Shown here: in pieces, positions 24,636 through 33,050 of the stretch
How positions within the stretch are numbered: position 1 is the stretch's first letter
How the letters are laid out: the number at the start of each line of letters is the position of its first letter
Assembly (NCBI GenBank): GCA_947311255.1
Contig: CAMZKL010000039.1
Span: forward strand, 1 to 42,387
Length of the DNA stretch: 42,387 bases
From: an uncultured Chlorobiota bacterium
GTDB taxonomy: Bacteria; Bacteroidota; Bacteroidia; Bacteroidales; JAADGE01
Direction: 5' to 3'
Program-made: the position numbers and the translations under genes
Notes under the pieces: generated by a model
What the model was told of the DNA's origin: nothing
Seen by the model: the letters and a program-made list of their open reading frames with translations, nothing else
Database searches by the model: none

Positions 24636-25907
24636 TTAGTTTCCTTCAAAGAATAAGTCTTCTTTAAGTGTTCTTATTCTTTGGTTTACATATTTATAAA
24701 TTTCATTTTCTTCTTCTTTTATATTAAGTTTATTATATAATTTTGCAATTATTTTATAATATTTTAAAGCTGTTTTTTTATTTCCAAGTTTATCATGGAT
24801 TTTTGCAATTTTGTAGTTGTCATCTACATATCTTGTTTCAAAAATATTGTATTTTTTATCGTACATATTCAGAGCTTTCTTATATTCTTTCTTTCCATCA
24901 TATGATTCTGCCATATTATTATACATATAATATGATGCTCTTTTTTCAAATTCAAGAATTTTAAGTGTTTTTTCTGAATATTCAATACATTTGTCGTATT
25001 GTTTTAGTCCAAGATATGTTTTGCTTAAATAAAATGAATTGGAATAAGAGTTTGAGTCTCTTTGAAATATTTCAATATTGTATTTTAAGGCATCTTTATA
25101 TTCTTTTGTATCGCATAATGCCATTCCAAGACGTTTTATAACGTTATAAGAGGAGTCTCCGTAATGTATGGCTTTTTTATATTGAGGAATAGCTCTGTAA
25201 AGATGTTCTTTTGCAAAGTATGCATCTCCACTTATTTTGTAATATTTAGAATATAGAGAATCATTTTTAATGCCTTTTTTACAAATTTCAATTGCTTTGT
25301 CGGGCATAGATGTTTTTAAATAAATATTTGCTAATGCTTTTATATTTAAGTTGTTTGTGCTGTCTAAAAGGTATGCTTTTTTATAATATTTAATAGCTTT
25401 TTTTCTTTGTTTAAGTTTTACATATATATATCCTATATTTCTATGATAATATGAATTTGTTGAATCTTTTATAAGTAATTTTTGTGATATTTTGAGAGCG
25501 TTTTTGAAATCTTTTTTTTCAAAATAAAGTTTTGATAAGTTGTTTAGAGCAGTATAGTTTAGAGAATCAATATGTAAGGTTTTTTTATATAAGTTGATTG
25601 CTTTTTGTTTGTTTTTCTTTAAAATTTTAGCATATGTATTTATGAGTTTTATATTTAAGGTGTCTGATGAGTATGCTTTTTGTAAAAATACTTCAGCTTG
25701 TTGGTATTTGTTTAAAGCTTTATATGATAATCCTAAAAGATATAGAGCTTCTGTGTTGGTAGGGTTTTGTTCAATTATTTTTGTTCCAAGGTTTATTGCC
25801 GGATAAAAATCAGAATTGTAAAAAAATTTATTAAGTTCTTCAATGTTTTGAGAATTTATATTTAATGAAAAACCAAAATATATTATTAATAGTAAATAGA
25901 GTTTCAT
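24636..25907 (-). CDS. Exported tetratricopeptide-repeat protein
   Basis: A 423-residue protein with an N-terminal signal peptide (about 1-19) and about ten TPR units covering nearly the whole length; clear repeats include AINLGTKIIEQNPTNTEALY and RKKAIKYYKKAYLLDSTN. No enzymatic domain is seen. Such proteins serve as periplasmic scaffolds. It is flanked by intergenic gaps of 98 and 252 bp on the same strand, so it may be transcribed alone. Partners unknown. Confidence 0.87.
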   Translation of the reverse strand: MKLYLLLIIYFGFSLNINSQNIEELNKFFYNSDFYPAINLGTKIIEQNPTNTEALYLLGLSYKALNKYQQAEVFLQKAYSSDTLNIKLINTYAKILKKNKQKAINLYKKTLHIDSLNYTALNNLSKLYFEKKDFKNALKISQKLLIKDSTNSYYHRNIGYIYVKLKQRKKAIKYYKKAYLLDSTNNLNIKALANIYLKTSMPDKAIEICKKGIKNDSLYSKYYKISGDAYFAKEHLYRAIPQYKKAIHYGDSSYNVIKRLGMALCDTKEYKDALKYNIEIFQRDSNSYSNSFYLSKTYLGLKQYDKCIEYSEKTLKILEFEKRASYYMYNNMAESYDGKKEYKKALNMYDKKYNIFETRYVDDNYKIAKIHDKLGNKKTALKYYKIIAKLYNKLNIKEEENEIYKYVNQRIRTLKEDLFFEGN

Positions 25908-26159
25908 GTTTCTAAAAAAGATAAAAGTTTGAAAGTATAAAGTTAAAAGCTAATTTGTATTTATTAAAGATGCACGGGAAAAACTTATTTTTAGTCATGT
26001 CCTTTGGTGTTAAAATGTTTGTAGTGGGTTTTTAGCTTTATAGAGTCTTGGGATTCATGTGTCTAAATTTTATAATTAACTGATATTGAGTATATTGTCT
26101 ATTTGTTTGTGTTTGCAATGCCTGTTTTATTCTGTAACTAGAACATTTGCTGTTCTAAT

Positions 26160-27323
26160 TTATTTTAGTAATTTTTCCAAATAATGGTATTCAATTCCGA
26201 AAAGTTGTTTTATACTATTTATTTTATTGAGAAGTTCTTGTTTTTTCACTTTGTTATTATGTTTTGTTCCTATAATCATTGTGTTTTTTGGAGTGTGTTC
26301 ACCGGAGATAAATTCAAATACTTTTGTTTTGTAAGCGTATTCTTCTAGAATTAAGGCTCTTAGTCCATCCGTAATGATTACAGCTTGTTGTTCTTTTAAA
26401 ATGCCGTGTTTAAAAATAGAAGCCATTTCATTTGTAATATTAAATTGTTTGCGAATTTGTTTTTGGCAACAAGGAGCAACAATTATTAATGATGCATTTG
26501 ATTTTATACCTTTAAAAATTGCTTCATCAGTTGCTGTGTCGCATGCGTGAAGTGCAATTAAGATGTCAATTTTTCCCGTTTCAGTTTGTTCAATTGTTCC
26601 TTGTTTAAAATTTAGATTTTTAAAACCTATTTTTTTTGCAAGTATGTTTGATTTTTCTACTAAATCTTCCCGGAATTCAATTCCTGAAATATGAATTTTT
26701 AAATTTAAACTGTTTTTAAGAAAATCGTATAATGCAAAGGTTAGGTATCCTTTTCCTGACCCCATATCAACAATTCTTATTTCTTTTTTATCTTTTAAAG
26801 AAGGTAGCAAACTTTCAATAATTTCAAGATATTTGTTGATTTGCCGATATTTATCGTGCATATCTTTTTTTATTTTAAAATCTTTTGTTGTAATGCCTAA
26901 TTCTTGTAAGTAAAAGTTATCTTTTAAAGATATTCTTTGTTTTTTTATTTTATTATGATTGAAATTTACTTCTGTAAAAGTAGGTTCAGAAATCTTAATT
27001 TTAGAATTGTTCTTTTTATTTGTAAAAAGTTGAACTGTCTCTCTTGTTGTAAACAAATCAGCATTAAAAAAGTCTTTTTCTAAAAGTTTTTCTATTTCAT
27101 TTATACCAACTTCAATATTAACATTTTTTGTTTTATCGTTTGTGTTATGTGTATAAATAAAAGTTAATTTTGTTAGATCTTTTATGTTAGAAATTTTCAC
27201 AGTAATTTTTTTCAAATCTGAACTTTTGTTTCTTTTTTTACTTAAAACTAGTTTTGCAAGTTCCTTATTATCAATAGATAAGTGTAGCTTTTCTATGAAT
27301 ATGTTTTTTTGATTTGTTGGCAT
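26160..27323 (-). CDS. SAM-dependent methyltransferase (GSTCD/Methyltransf_32-like)
   Basis: A 387-residue protein. The N-terminal half (1-155) is a poorly conserved, Lys-rich domain. The C-terminal half is a class I methyltransferase: SAM-binding IVDMGSGKGYLTFAL, acidic strand end ISGIEFREDLVE, and a characteristic IALHACDTATDEAI followed by IVAPCCQKQIR. The HACDTATD / PCC pair recalls the Methyltransf_32 family (GSTCD-like), whose substrate is unclear. It follows the SDR gene by 7 bp in a three-gene operon with the TlpA-like lipoprotein. Confidence 0.82.
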   Translation of the reverse strand: MPTNQKNIFIEKLHLSIDNKELAKLVLSKKRNKSSDLKKITVKISNIKDLTKLTFIYTHNTNDKTKNVNIEVGINEIEKLLEKDFFNADLFTTRETVQLFTNKKNNSKIKISEPTFTEVNFNHNKIKKQRISLKDNFYLQELGITTKDFKIKKDMHDKYRQINKYLEIIESLLPSLKDKKEIRIVDMGSGKGYLTFALYDFLKNSLNLKIHISGIEFREDLVEKSNILAKKIGFKNLNFKQGTIEQTETGKIDILIALHACDTATDEAIFKGIKSNASLIIVAPCCQKQIRKQFNITNEMASIFKHGILKEQQAVIITDGLRALILEEYAYKTKVFEFISGEHTPKNTMIIGTKHNNKVKKQELLNKINSIKQLFGIEYHYLEKLLK

Positions 27324-27330
27324 AAATAAT

Positions 27331-28083
27331 TTATTGTTTAAAAGTATTTGTAGCTGTTGCTTGTGCAGTAGGCATTACCAACATTTCATTTATATTAACA
27401 TGAGCAGAACGAGTTATAACAAATTCTACTGTTTCTGCAATATCTTTGGCATACAAAGGAGTAAAACCTTCGTAAACTTTATCTGCATCTTTTTTGTTTC
27501 CTAATCTTACTTCTGAGAATTCCGTGTTTACCATTCCTGGGGCTATTGATGTAACTTTAATTCCGTGAGCAAGCATATCAATCCTCATACCTTTAGTAAT
27601 TGCTTCAACTGCATGCTTTGTTCCGCAATAAACATTACCTTTTCCATAAGTTTCTTTTCCTGCAATTGAGCTGATGTTTACAATATGCCCTTTTTTATTT
27701 GCTACCATAATTGGCATAATTTGTTTTGAAATGTATAATAATCCTTTTATGTTTGTATCAATCATTTGTTCCCATTTATCAACATCTCCGTCTTGGATGT
27801 CTGATAATCCGGCAGCAAGACCGGCATTGTTAATAAGCAAATCAATATTTTTCCAACTTTTAGGTAGGTTTTGAATTTGTTTTTCTGTTTCTTTCCTGTC
27901 TCTTATGTCAAAGTTTAATTTTAAGACTTTTACATTTTTGATTTCTTTTTCTAGATCATTTAGTCTGTTTGCACGTCTTCCGGTAATAATTATGTTGTAA
28001 TTGTTTTTTGCCAGCATTTTTGCACATGCTTTTCCTATTCCGGATGTTGCTCCTGTAATTATTGCTGTTTTTGTTGCCATCAT
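27331..28083 (-). CDS. Short-chain dehydrogenase/reductase (YdfG-like)
   Basis: A 250-residue classical SDR. NAD(P)-binding TGATSGIG is at 10-17, NNAG at 85-88, catalytic Ser138/139 in NISSIAG, and the YxxxK pair Tyr152/Lys156 in VYCGTKHAVEA. Arginines after the second strand (TGRRANR) suggest NADP preference. The closest general type is the YdfG 3-hydroxy acid dehydrogenase, which acts on serine and related compounds, but the substrate is not proven. The start overlaps the TlpA-like stop by 4 bp. Confidence 0.93.
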   Translation of the reverse strand: MMATKTAIITGATSGIGKACAKMLAKNNYNIIITGRRANRLNDLEKEIKNVKVLKLNFDIRDRKETEKQIQNLPKSWKNIDLLINNAGLAAGLSDIQDGDVDKWEQMIDTNIKGLLYISKQIMPIMVANKKGHIVNISSIAGKETYGKGNVYCGTKHAVEAITKGMRIDMLAHGIKVTSIAPGMVNTEFSEVRLGNKKDADKVYEGFTPLYAKDIAETVEFVITRSAHVNINEMLVMPTAQATATNTFKQ

Positions 28084-29189
28084 AAAAGTTTTTGTAAAAT
28101 TTTTTCTAATTTAGTAGGGTTTAATTCTTTTTCTATAATTTTGCCATGTTTATCAAGCAAGTAATTTATTGGAAATTTTCTTATTCCATATAGTTTTACA
28201 ACATCAGAATCTAAGCCTTTAATGTCAGATACACAAATCCAATTAATTTTATCTGCTTCAATTACTGATTTCCATTGCTTTTTGTTTCTTTCCAAAGAAG
28301 CCTGAAAAATTTCAAACCCTTTTGGATTATATTTTTTATAAATTTTCACAAACCGGGGGTTTCTGCTTCTGCTTGTTCCATGCCACGAAGCTGCAAAATC
28401 TAATAAGACATATTTGCCTTGTAATGAAGATAGTGAAATGTTTGTTCCGGAAGTGTCGGGCAACGAAAAATCAATAGCTTGCATTCCTATTTGAGTTTTT
28501 TTTCTTACTTCAATTTTGTCTGTTAATTCTTTGAAATAAACAGATGTTTTTACGGTATCTTTAAAGTTGTTTTTTAGTTTTTCGAGTTCATCTAAGGAGA
28601 GAAAATCGGCTAAACTTCTTGATGCAATAAAAGTTGATACAAAACTATTATTATTTTTATTGACATATTCTTTAATAAAATTTATTTGCTCATTTGAAAC
28701 GTATTTAAAATCGGTTTCTAATTTTGATAATAATGCTGTATCGTTATTGGACATAGCAATATCTTTTTGTTCATAAATTTTACTTTGTTTGTTTTCAAAA
28801 ATAATATTGTTTTCTAAAAAAGAAACATATTCGGCATGTGTTTTAGACCCTTGAACTTCTACGTTTCCTTGATTGTTGTAATCTGCATTTATCTGAATAT
28901 TATTGGGTTCTGCAAAAAATTCAATTATAACTTTCCCATCATCAATAATTAAATAATATAACTCAGGGTTTTGAATTTTTACGTGTTTAAATTTGAATTG
29001 ACTTTTTGTCATGAAAACAGAATCAAGAGCAATAAGTTTTCCTTCATAGTATTTGCTTAGAACTACTTTCCCTTCAAAATATCCGGTTATATATCCTTTT
29101 ATTAAATAGTCTTTATTTTTTTTATCTGTTTCTTTGCAAGAAAGCATGAATATTATTGGGATTAGTATTATAAATAATTTTTTCATCAT
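28080..29189 (-). CDS. TlpA-like thioredoxin-fold lipoprotein lacking redox cysteines
   Basis: A 369-residue lipoprotein (lipobox LSC, Cys18) with an N-terminal DUF4369-type beta domain (about 27-125), a helical middle, and a C-terminal TlpA/ResA-like thioredoxin domain (about 235-369; YVLLDFAASW, later cis-proline FPINYL). Where relatives have WCxPC, this one has WHGTSRSRNP at 269-278. The only cysteines in the protein are the lipobox Cys18 and Cys319, so the normal disulfide chemistry is impossible. It heads an operon with the SDR and methyltransferase genes. It probably has a binding or structural role; that is inference. Confidence 0.88.
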   Translation of the reverse strand: MMKKLFIILIPIIFMLSCKETDKKNKDYLIKGYITGYFEGKVVLSKYYEGKLIALDSVFMTKSQFKFKHVKIQNPELYYLIIDDGKVIIEFFAEPNNIQINADYNNQGNVEVQGSKTHAEYVSFLENNIIFENKQSKIYEQKDIAMSNNDTALLSKLETDFKYVSNEQINFIKEYVNKNNNSFVSTFIASRSLADFLSLDELEKLKNNFKDTVKTSVYFKELTDKIEVRKKTQIGMQAIDFSLPDTSGTNISLSSLQGKYVLLDFAASWHGTSRSRNPRFVKIYKKYNPKGFEIFQASLERNKKQWKSVIEADKINWICVSDIKGLDSDVVKLYGIRKFPINYLLDKHGKIIEKELNPTKLEKILQKLL

Positions 29190-29205
29190 AAAAGTTTAAT
29201 TTTTT

Positions 29206-29262
29206 AGACTGCAAAGATAATTTATTTTTAGAATTCATTAAATTTTTAAAACTTCGCAGTCT
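29206..29262. promoter_or_regulatory. Inverted repeat and promoter box between the TlpA-like gene and queE
   Basis: AGACTGCAAAG (29206-29216) and CTTCGCAGTCT (29252-29262) are inverted arms with one mismatch in 11 and a 35-nt gap. On the minus strand the left arm overlaps TATCTTTG (29212-29219), a full -7 match 22 nt before the TlpA-like start. The symmetry may be two divergent promoters with similar -7 to +1 sequences, the plus-strand one degenerate, or an operator shared by both genes. Confidence 0.5.
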
Positions 29263-29274
29263 GAAAAAAGAAAG

Positions 29275-29895
29275 ATGAAAGATATTTTTGAAAATGGGAA
29301 AAAGTTACCTTTAATTCAAGAGTTTTATACAATTCAAGGGGAGGGGTATCATACAGGTAAGGCTGCATATTTTATACGTATTGGTGGTTGTGACATTGGT
29401 TGTAGGTGGTGTGATACTAAGATTTCTTGGGATTTAGATATTCATTCGCTTGCAAATACTGATGATATTATTGAAAAAGTAAAACAATCAGAAGCAAAAT
29501 CAGTTGTTGTTACAGGAGGAGAGCCATCTACTTATGATTTAAGTTATTTGTCTGAAAAAGCAAAAGAAAATAATATTGAAACTTTTATTGAAACAGCTGG
29601 AGTTAATGAATTAACTGGTAAATGGGATTGGATTTGTTTGTCTCCCAAAAAGCAAAAACCTCCGGTTGCTTCTGTGTATAAAAATGCAGATGAGTTGAAA
29701 GTTATTATTTTTAATGTTGAAGATTTTGATTGGGCAGAAGAATGTTCAAAACAGGTTTCGGGGAATTGCAAGTTGTATTTACAACCGGAATGGAGCAGGA
29801 GAGATGTTAATACCGTAAAGATTATAAATTATATTAAATCTAATCCTAAATGGAGTTTGTCTGTTCAGTTGCATAAGTATTTGTTTATTCCTTAA
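29275..29895 (+). CDS. queE: 7-carboxy-7-deazaguanine synthase
   Basis: Radical SAM enzyme that contracts 6-carboxy-tetrahydropterin to 7-carboxy-7-deazaguanine in queuosine/preQ0 synthesis. The 206-residue protein has the substrate motif QGEGYHTGKAAYFIR at 21-35, then the cluster-binding Cys39, Cys43 and Cys46 in GGCDIGCRWCDTK, and VTGGEPS for SAM binding. The final LQLHK-like VQLHKYLFIP is standard. The other queuosine genes (queC, queD, queF) are not in the window. It is transcribed alone and ends at a bidirectional terminator. Confidence 0.95.
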   Translation: MKDIFENGKKLPLIQEFYTIQGEGYHTGKAAYFIRIGGCDIGCRWCDTKISWDLDIHSLANTDDIIEKVKQSEAKSVVVTGGEPSTYDLSYLSEKAKENNIETFIETAGVNELTGKWDWICLSPKKQKPPVASVYKNADELKVIIFNVEDFDWAEECSKQVSGNCKLYLQPEWSRRDVNTVKIINYIKSNPKWSLSVQLHKYLFIP

Positions 29896-29935
29896 AAATA
29901 TATTTTGCAAAATTGAGTAAGATTTATGTTATATT

Positions 29936-29970
29936 AAAAAAGGCTATTGAAATTTCAACAGCCTTTTTAA
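29936..29970. terminator. Bidirectional terminator between queE and the peroxiredoxin gene
   Basis: AAAAAGGCT (29937-29945) pairs with AGCCTTTTT (29960-29968); the stem continues past one mismatch with TTGAA/TTCAA. A-runs and T-runs on the two sides let it serve both convergent genes. Confidence 0.85.
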
Positions 29971-29987
29971 GTTAAAATATTTAAGAA

Positions 29988-30629
29988 TTATTTTTTTCCA
30001 AGATATTCTGCAATTCCTACTTGCGTAGCAACAAGACCTTCGTCTCCTGATTTCCAGTCTGCGGGACAAACTTCTCCATTTTTTTCAAAATATTGTAGAG
30101 CATCAACCATTCTTAAAGTTTCGTTAATGCTTCTTCCAAGTGGCATATTGTTAACAACTTGGTGTTGAACTGTACCTTCTTTGTCAATTAAGAATAAGCC
30201 TCTGTATGCCATTGGTGTACCATTGAAAACCATTTTATAATCATCAGAGCCTTCTTCAAAATCAAATTCTCCTGCAAGAACATCGTAATCCATTGAAATT
30301 GTTTTGCTTTGATCCGCAACAAGAGGATATTTTACTCCCTTAATTCCTCCATCGTTTAGTTCTGTTTGTAGCCATTTCCAGTGAGAAAATTGAGAATCTG
30401 TAGAAACTCCAATTACTTGTACATTTCTTTTGTCAAATTCGTCCATTTTTTCTTGGAAAGCAATAATTTCCGTAGGACATACAAAAGTAAAATCTGCAGG
30501 GTAGAAGAAAAGGACAACATATTTTTTTCCTATGTAATCTTCTAATTTGAATGCGTCAATCATCTCGCCACCGTTTGAAACTGCTGGTGCGGTAAATAAG
30601 GGTGCTTTTTTGCCTGTTAAAACTGCCAT
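29988..30629 (-). CDS. 2-Cys peroxiredoxin (AhpC/TSA family)
   Basis: Thiol peroxidase that reduces hydrogen peroxide and alkyl hydroperoxides. The 213-residue protein has the peroxidatic Cys51 in FYPADFTFVCPTE and the resolving Cys188 in GEVCPADW, as in typical 2-Cys AhpC/Prx1-type enzymes. LGRSINETLRMVDALQY is also conserved. It has its own promoter (30677-30684) with a long palindrome just upstream. The electron donor (AhpF or thioredoxin) is not encoded nearby. Confidence 0.96.
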   Translation of the reverse strand: MAVLTGKKAPLFTAPAVSNGGEMIDAFKLEDYIGKKYVVLFFYPADFTFVCPTEIIAFQEKMDEFDKRNVQVIGVSTDSQFSHWKWLQTELNDGGIKGVKYPLVADQSKTISMDYDVLAGEFDFEEGSDDYKMVFNGTPMAYRGLFLIDKEGTVQHQVVNNMPLGRSINETLRMVDALQYFEKNGEVCPADWKSGDEGLVATQVGIAEYLGKK

Positions 30630-30676
30630 AATTTATATTTTTTAAAGTTTTTTTGTGAATAAAATAATTAAGGACA

Positions 30677-30684
30677 CAAAGGTA
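30677..30684 (-). promoter_or_regulatory. -7 promoter element of the peroxiredoxin gene
   Basis: TACCTTTG on the minus strand fully matches TAnnTTTG, 47 nt before the start codon. The expected -33 region is taken up by the palindrome at 30687-30727. Confidence 0.5.
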
Positions 30685-30686
30685 TG

Positions 30687-30727
30687 AAATTATTCTTATT
30701 TAGAAAAAATATAAATAAGAATAATTT
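30687..30727. promoter_or_regulatory. Perfect 16-bp inverted repeat upstream of the peroxiredoxin promoter
   Basis: AAATTATTCTTATTTA (30687-30702) and TAAATAAGAATAATTT (30712-30727) are perfect inverted arms with a 9-base spacer. It begins 2 bases upstream of the -7 box and covers the -33 region, and also lies 12 bases after the histidine kinase stop. It lacks a T-run, so an operator is at least as likely as a terminator. Confidence 0.5.
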
Positions 30728-30739
30728 TGACAAACTTTT

Positions 30740-32617
30740 TTATTTTAAATTTCTTGATAATATATTTTTGAAAGTGTCTGTGTTTAAAGGTTTTATTATG
30801 TAATCGTCAAAAACTTTTTTATACTTTTCTATTTCAGTAGCTGTAGCATTTGCAGTATAGGCAATAATAGGTATTGACTTTAGTTTTTCATTTTGTTTAA
30901 TTATTTTTGCTGCTTCATATCCGTTTAATTCCGGCATTTGAATGTCCATTAAAATAATGTCAGGGGTAAATGATTTTAACATTTCAATGGCTATTTTTCC
31001 GTTCTCAGCTTCTTTTAATTCTATGCCTTCATTTTTTAGAAGTTCTGAAACTACAGCTCTATTTATCATATTATCTTCTGCATAGAGTATTTTTATTCCT
31101 TTAAGTGTAACAGAAGCAGTTGAATCTATTGTTTTTTTCTTTTTTATTTGGGTATTGGATATTTTTACATCCGATAATTTAAGTATAAATTCTGTTCCAA
31201 CTCCCTCTTTGCTTTTAACGGATAATGTACCGTTCATTAATTTTGTAAGTTTATCAGAAATCGTAAGCCCGAGACCTGTTCCTCCATATTTTTTAATGTT
31301 TTGGCCATCTGCCTGCCCAAATTCTGAGAAAATAAGTTTGATTTGATTTTTAGGAATTCCAATTCCTGAATCTTTTATAATAAAAAATAGGTCTATGTAA
31401 TCAGTCCCTATAATTGATTCTTGAAATAAAATATTCATAGAAACCGAACCTTTATTAGTAAATTTTAAAGCATTACCTACTAGGTTTATTAAAATCTGTT
31501 TTGTTCGTGTACTATCAATAACAACTGTTTTGGGTATGTTTGGTTCAATATTTATATTGAAATTAAGATTTTTACTTTCAGCTATTTGATAGAAAATTAT
31601 ATTTATTTCATTTGATAATTCTTTAATATCAGTATTGTTTTTACTGATTTTCATTTTGCCCGCATTTATTTTTGATAAGTCTAATATGTCATTAATAAGG
31701 CTTAGTAGAACATTACTACTAACAAGAATATTGTTTGCAAATGATTTGTCTTCTTCTTTTGTTAATTTTTCTTTTAAGATTCCAGAAAATCCAATAATTG
31801 AATTTAGAGGAGTTCTAATTTCATGACTCATGTTTGATAGAAAGTCGCTTTTAATTTTGTTTGCTTTATCTGCTTCTCTTTTTGCTATTATTAAATTTGC
31901 ATTTAAGGCTTTATGCGCTTGAATCATAGCATTAATTGAATTGCTTTTTTCAATAAGCTGATTTTCTTTTTCTTTTAAGTGTTCAATGTTTCTTGCTAAG
32001 CATACAATACCTTCTAATTTACGTGATTTGTTATACATTGCATTGGCAGAAAACAAAACTGTTATATTTTTATTGTTTTTAGTAATTAGTATTCTTTCTT
32101 CACTTTTAAAAAGATTATTTTTTGAATTTTTTAAAAATATATGTTTATCACAATCTTCAATTATATTACTTATTTTCGTTCCAATAAGTTCCTCATTATT
32201 ATAAGATAATATTTCTTCTGTTGCAATGTTTATTTTTTTTATAATGCAATTTTTATCAGTTACAATAAGCATATCTGACATTGATTTGTTTATGTTATCG
32301 AGAAATTCTTTTGATACGGTTGAGTTATTAAGTTCTTCTCTGAGCATATTTATTCCTGAAAACACACTTTCGAAAGCATTATTTTTTTTAACTAATTTAG
32401 ATTTACTTTTCCTAAATTTTAAAGAAGCTAGTGATATAATTTCTTTTTCTATATTTTCTATTTCAACATTAATGTCTTTTTTTAAATATAGGTGTTTGGA
32501 TAATTCTTCTGATAATTTATTAAGATTAATAATACTATTGATATCCGCAGTAGTATCTTTATTAATATTCTTAAGAATTAATTTATTTAAAAGTTTATTT
32601 AGTTTACTATTTTGCAT
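30740..32617 (-). CDS. Hybrid sensor histidine kinase (PAS-HisKA-HATPase-REC)
   Basis: A 625-residue cytoplasmic hybrid kinase without membrane helices. It has a helical N-terminal part (1-105), a PAS domain (about 108-215), a coiled-coil linker, HisKA with His265 in SHEIRTPLNSIIGFS, and HATPase_c with N-box NLVGNALKFT and GTGLGL in the G2 box. A C-terminal receiver domain has phospho-acceptor Asp558 in ILMDIQMPELNG, acidic AEDN at its start and the IKP lysine. It senses a cytosolic signal. It is the third gene of an operon with a PLP-acyltransferase fusion and a STAS-like protein, 15 bp after the latter. Confidence 0.94.
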   Translation of the reverse strand: MQNSKLNKLLNKLILKNINKDTTADINSIINLNKLSEELSKHLYLKKDINVEIENIEKEIISLASLKFRKSKSKLVKKNNAFESVFSGINMLREELNNSTVSKEFLDNINKSMSDMLIVTDKNCIIKKINIATEEILSYNNEELIGTKISNIIEDCDKHIFLKNSKNNLFKSEERILITKNNKNITVLFSANAMYNKSRKLEGIVCLARNIEHLKEKENQLIEKSNSINAMIQAHKALNANLIIAKREADKANKIKSDFLSNMSHEIRTPLNSIIGFSGILKEKLTKEEDKSFANNILVSSNVLLSLINDILDLSKINAGKMKISKNNTDIKELSNEINIIFYQIAESKNLNFNINIEPNIPKTVVIDSTRTKQILINLVGNALKFTNKGSVSMNILFQESIIGTDYIDLFFIIKDSGIGIPKNQIKLIFSEFGQADGQNIKKYGGTGLGLTISDKLTKLMNGTLSVKSKEGVGTEFILKLSDVKISNTQIKKKKTIDSTASVTLKGIKILYAEDNMINRAVVSELLKNEGIELKEAENGKIAIEMLKSFTPDIILMDIQMPELNGYEAAKIIKQNEKLKSIPIIAYTANATATEIEKYKKVFDDYIIKPLNTDTFKNILSRNLK

Positions 32618-32632
32618 CAGGTTTAGTTAGGT

Positions 32633-33031
32633 TTATTCTGAAATATTTTCGGTTTTATGTTTTAGGAGCCATTTAATTGCTTTTTCTTCATTTGTAAAAA
32701 GTTTTGTTGGATAATCTGGTTTGTTTACATATGTAAGAAAATTACCAATTATTCTATTTGTTTTTGAGTTTGTTTTATATGCAACAGCTTTTACGTTCAT
32801 TGATGCCTCTTCGGACTTTAAAAATTCTCTTGCTTCATAACTAATTGATTGTCCTTTGCTTATGTCAACCAAAATGAGGTTTTCTTTATTGAAATGCTTG
32901 TTTGCAATTTTAACAATTTCTTTCAGGTCAGATAAATTTACATCAACATTTTCAAAGAATTCTTGTATAGAAATTCCGTCATCTGTTGTCCATATTTTAG
33001 CAACACTTGTTTTAAATACTTGTTTTTCCAT
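32633..33031 (-). CDS. STAS/SpoIIAA-like small protein
   Basis: A 132-residue soluble protein. The pattern of alternating strands and helices, with ENLILVDISKGQSISYEAR near 75-93 followed by an alanine-rich turn and VKAVAYKT, resembles the SpoIIAA-like/STAS fold seen in small Bacteroidota proteins (DUF7793-type). A serine at the phosphorylation-loop position (GQSIS) would fit partner-switch control, but this is inference. It lies 19 bp after the PLP fusion gene and 15 bp before the hybrid kinase, so the three are co-transcribed. Confidence 0.6.
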   Translation of the reverse strand: MEKQVFKTSVAKIWTTDDGISIQEFFENVDVNLSDLKEIVKIANKHFNKENLILVDISKGQSISYEAREFLKSEEASMNVKAVAYKTNSKTNRIIGNFLTYVNKPDYPTKLFTNEEKAIKWLLKHKTENISE

Positions 33032-33050
33032 ATTTGAGTTTTTTATAAAG

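Noticed and set aside
26139-26157. Terminator after the methyltransferase gene (TAGAACA / TGTTCTA hairpin)
   Set aside because: The 7-bp stem is present but there is no U-tract on the minus strand, so it is not called.
25908-26159. 252-bp gap before the TPR gene as a possible RNA gene
   Set aside because: No tRNA-like cloverleaf, strong promoter or conserved stem was found by eye.
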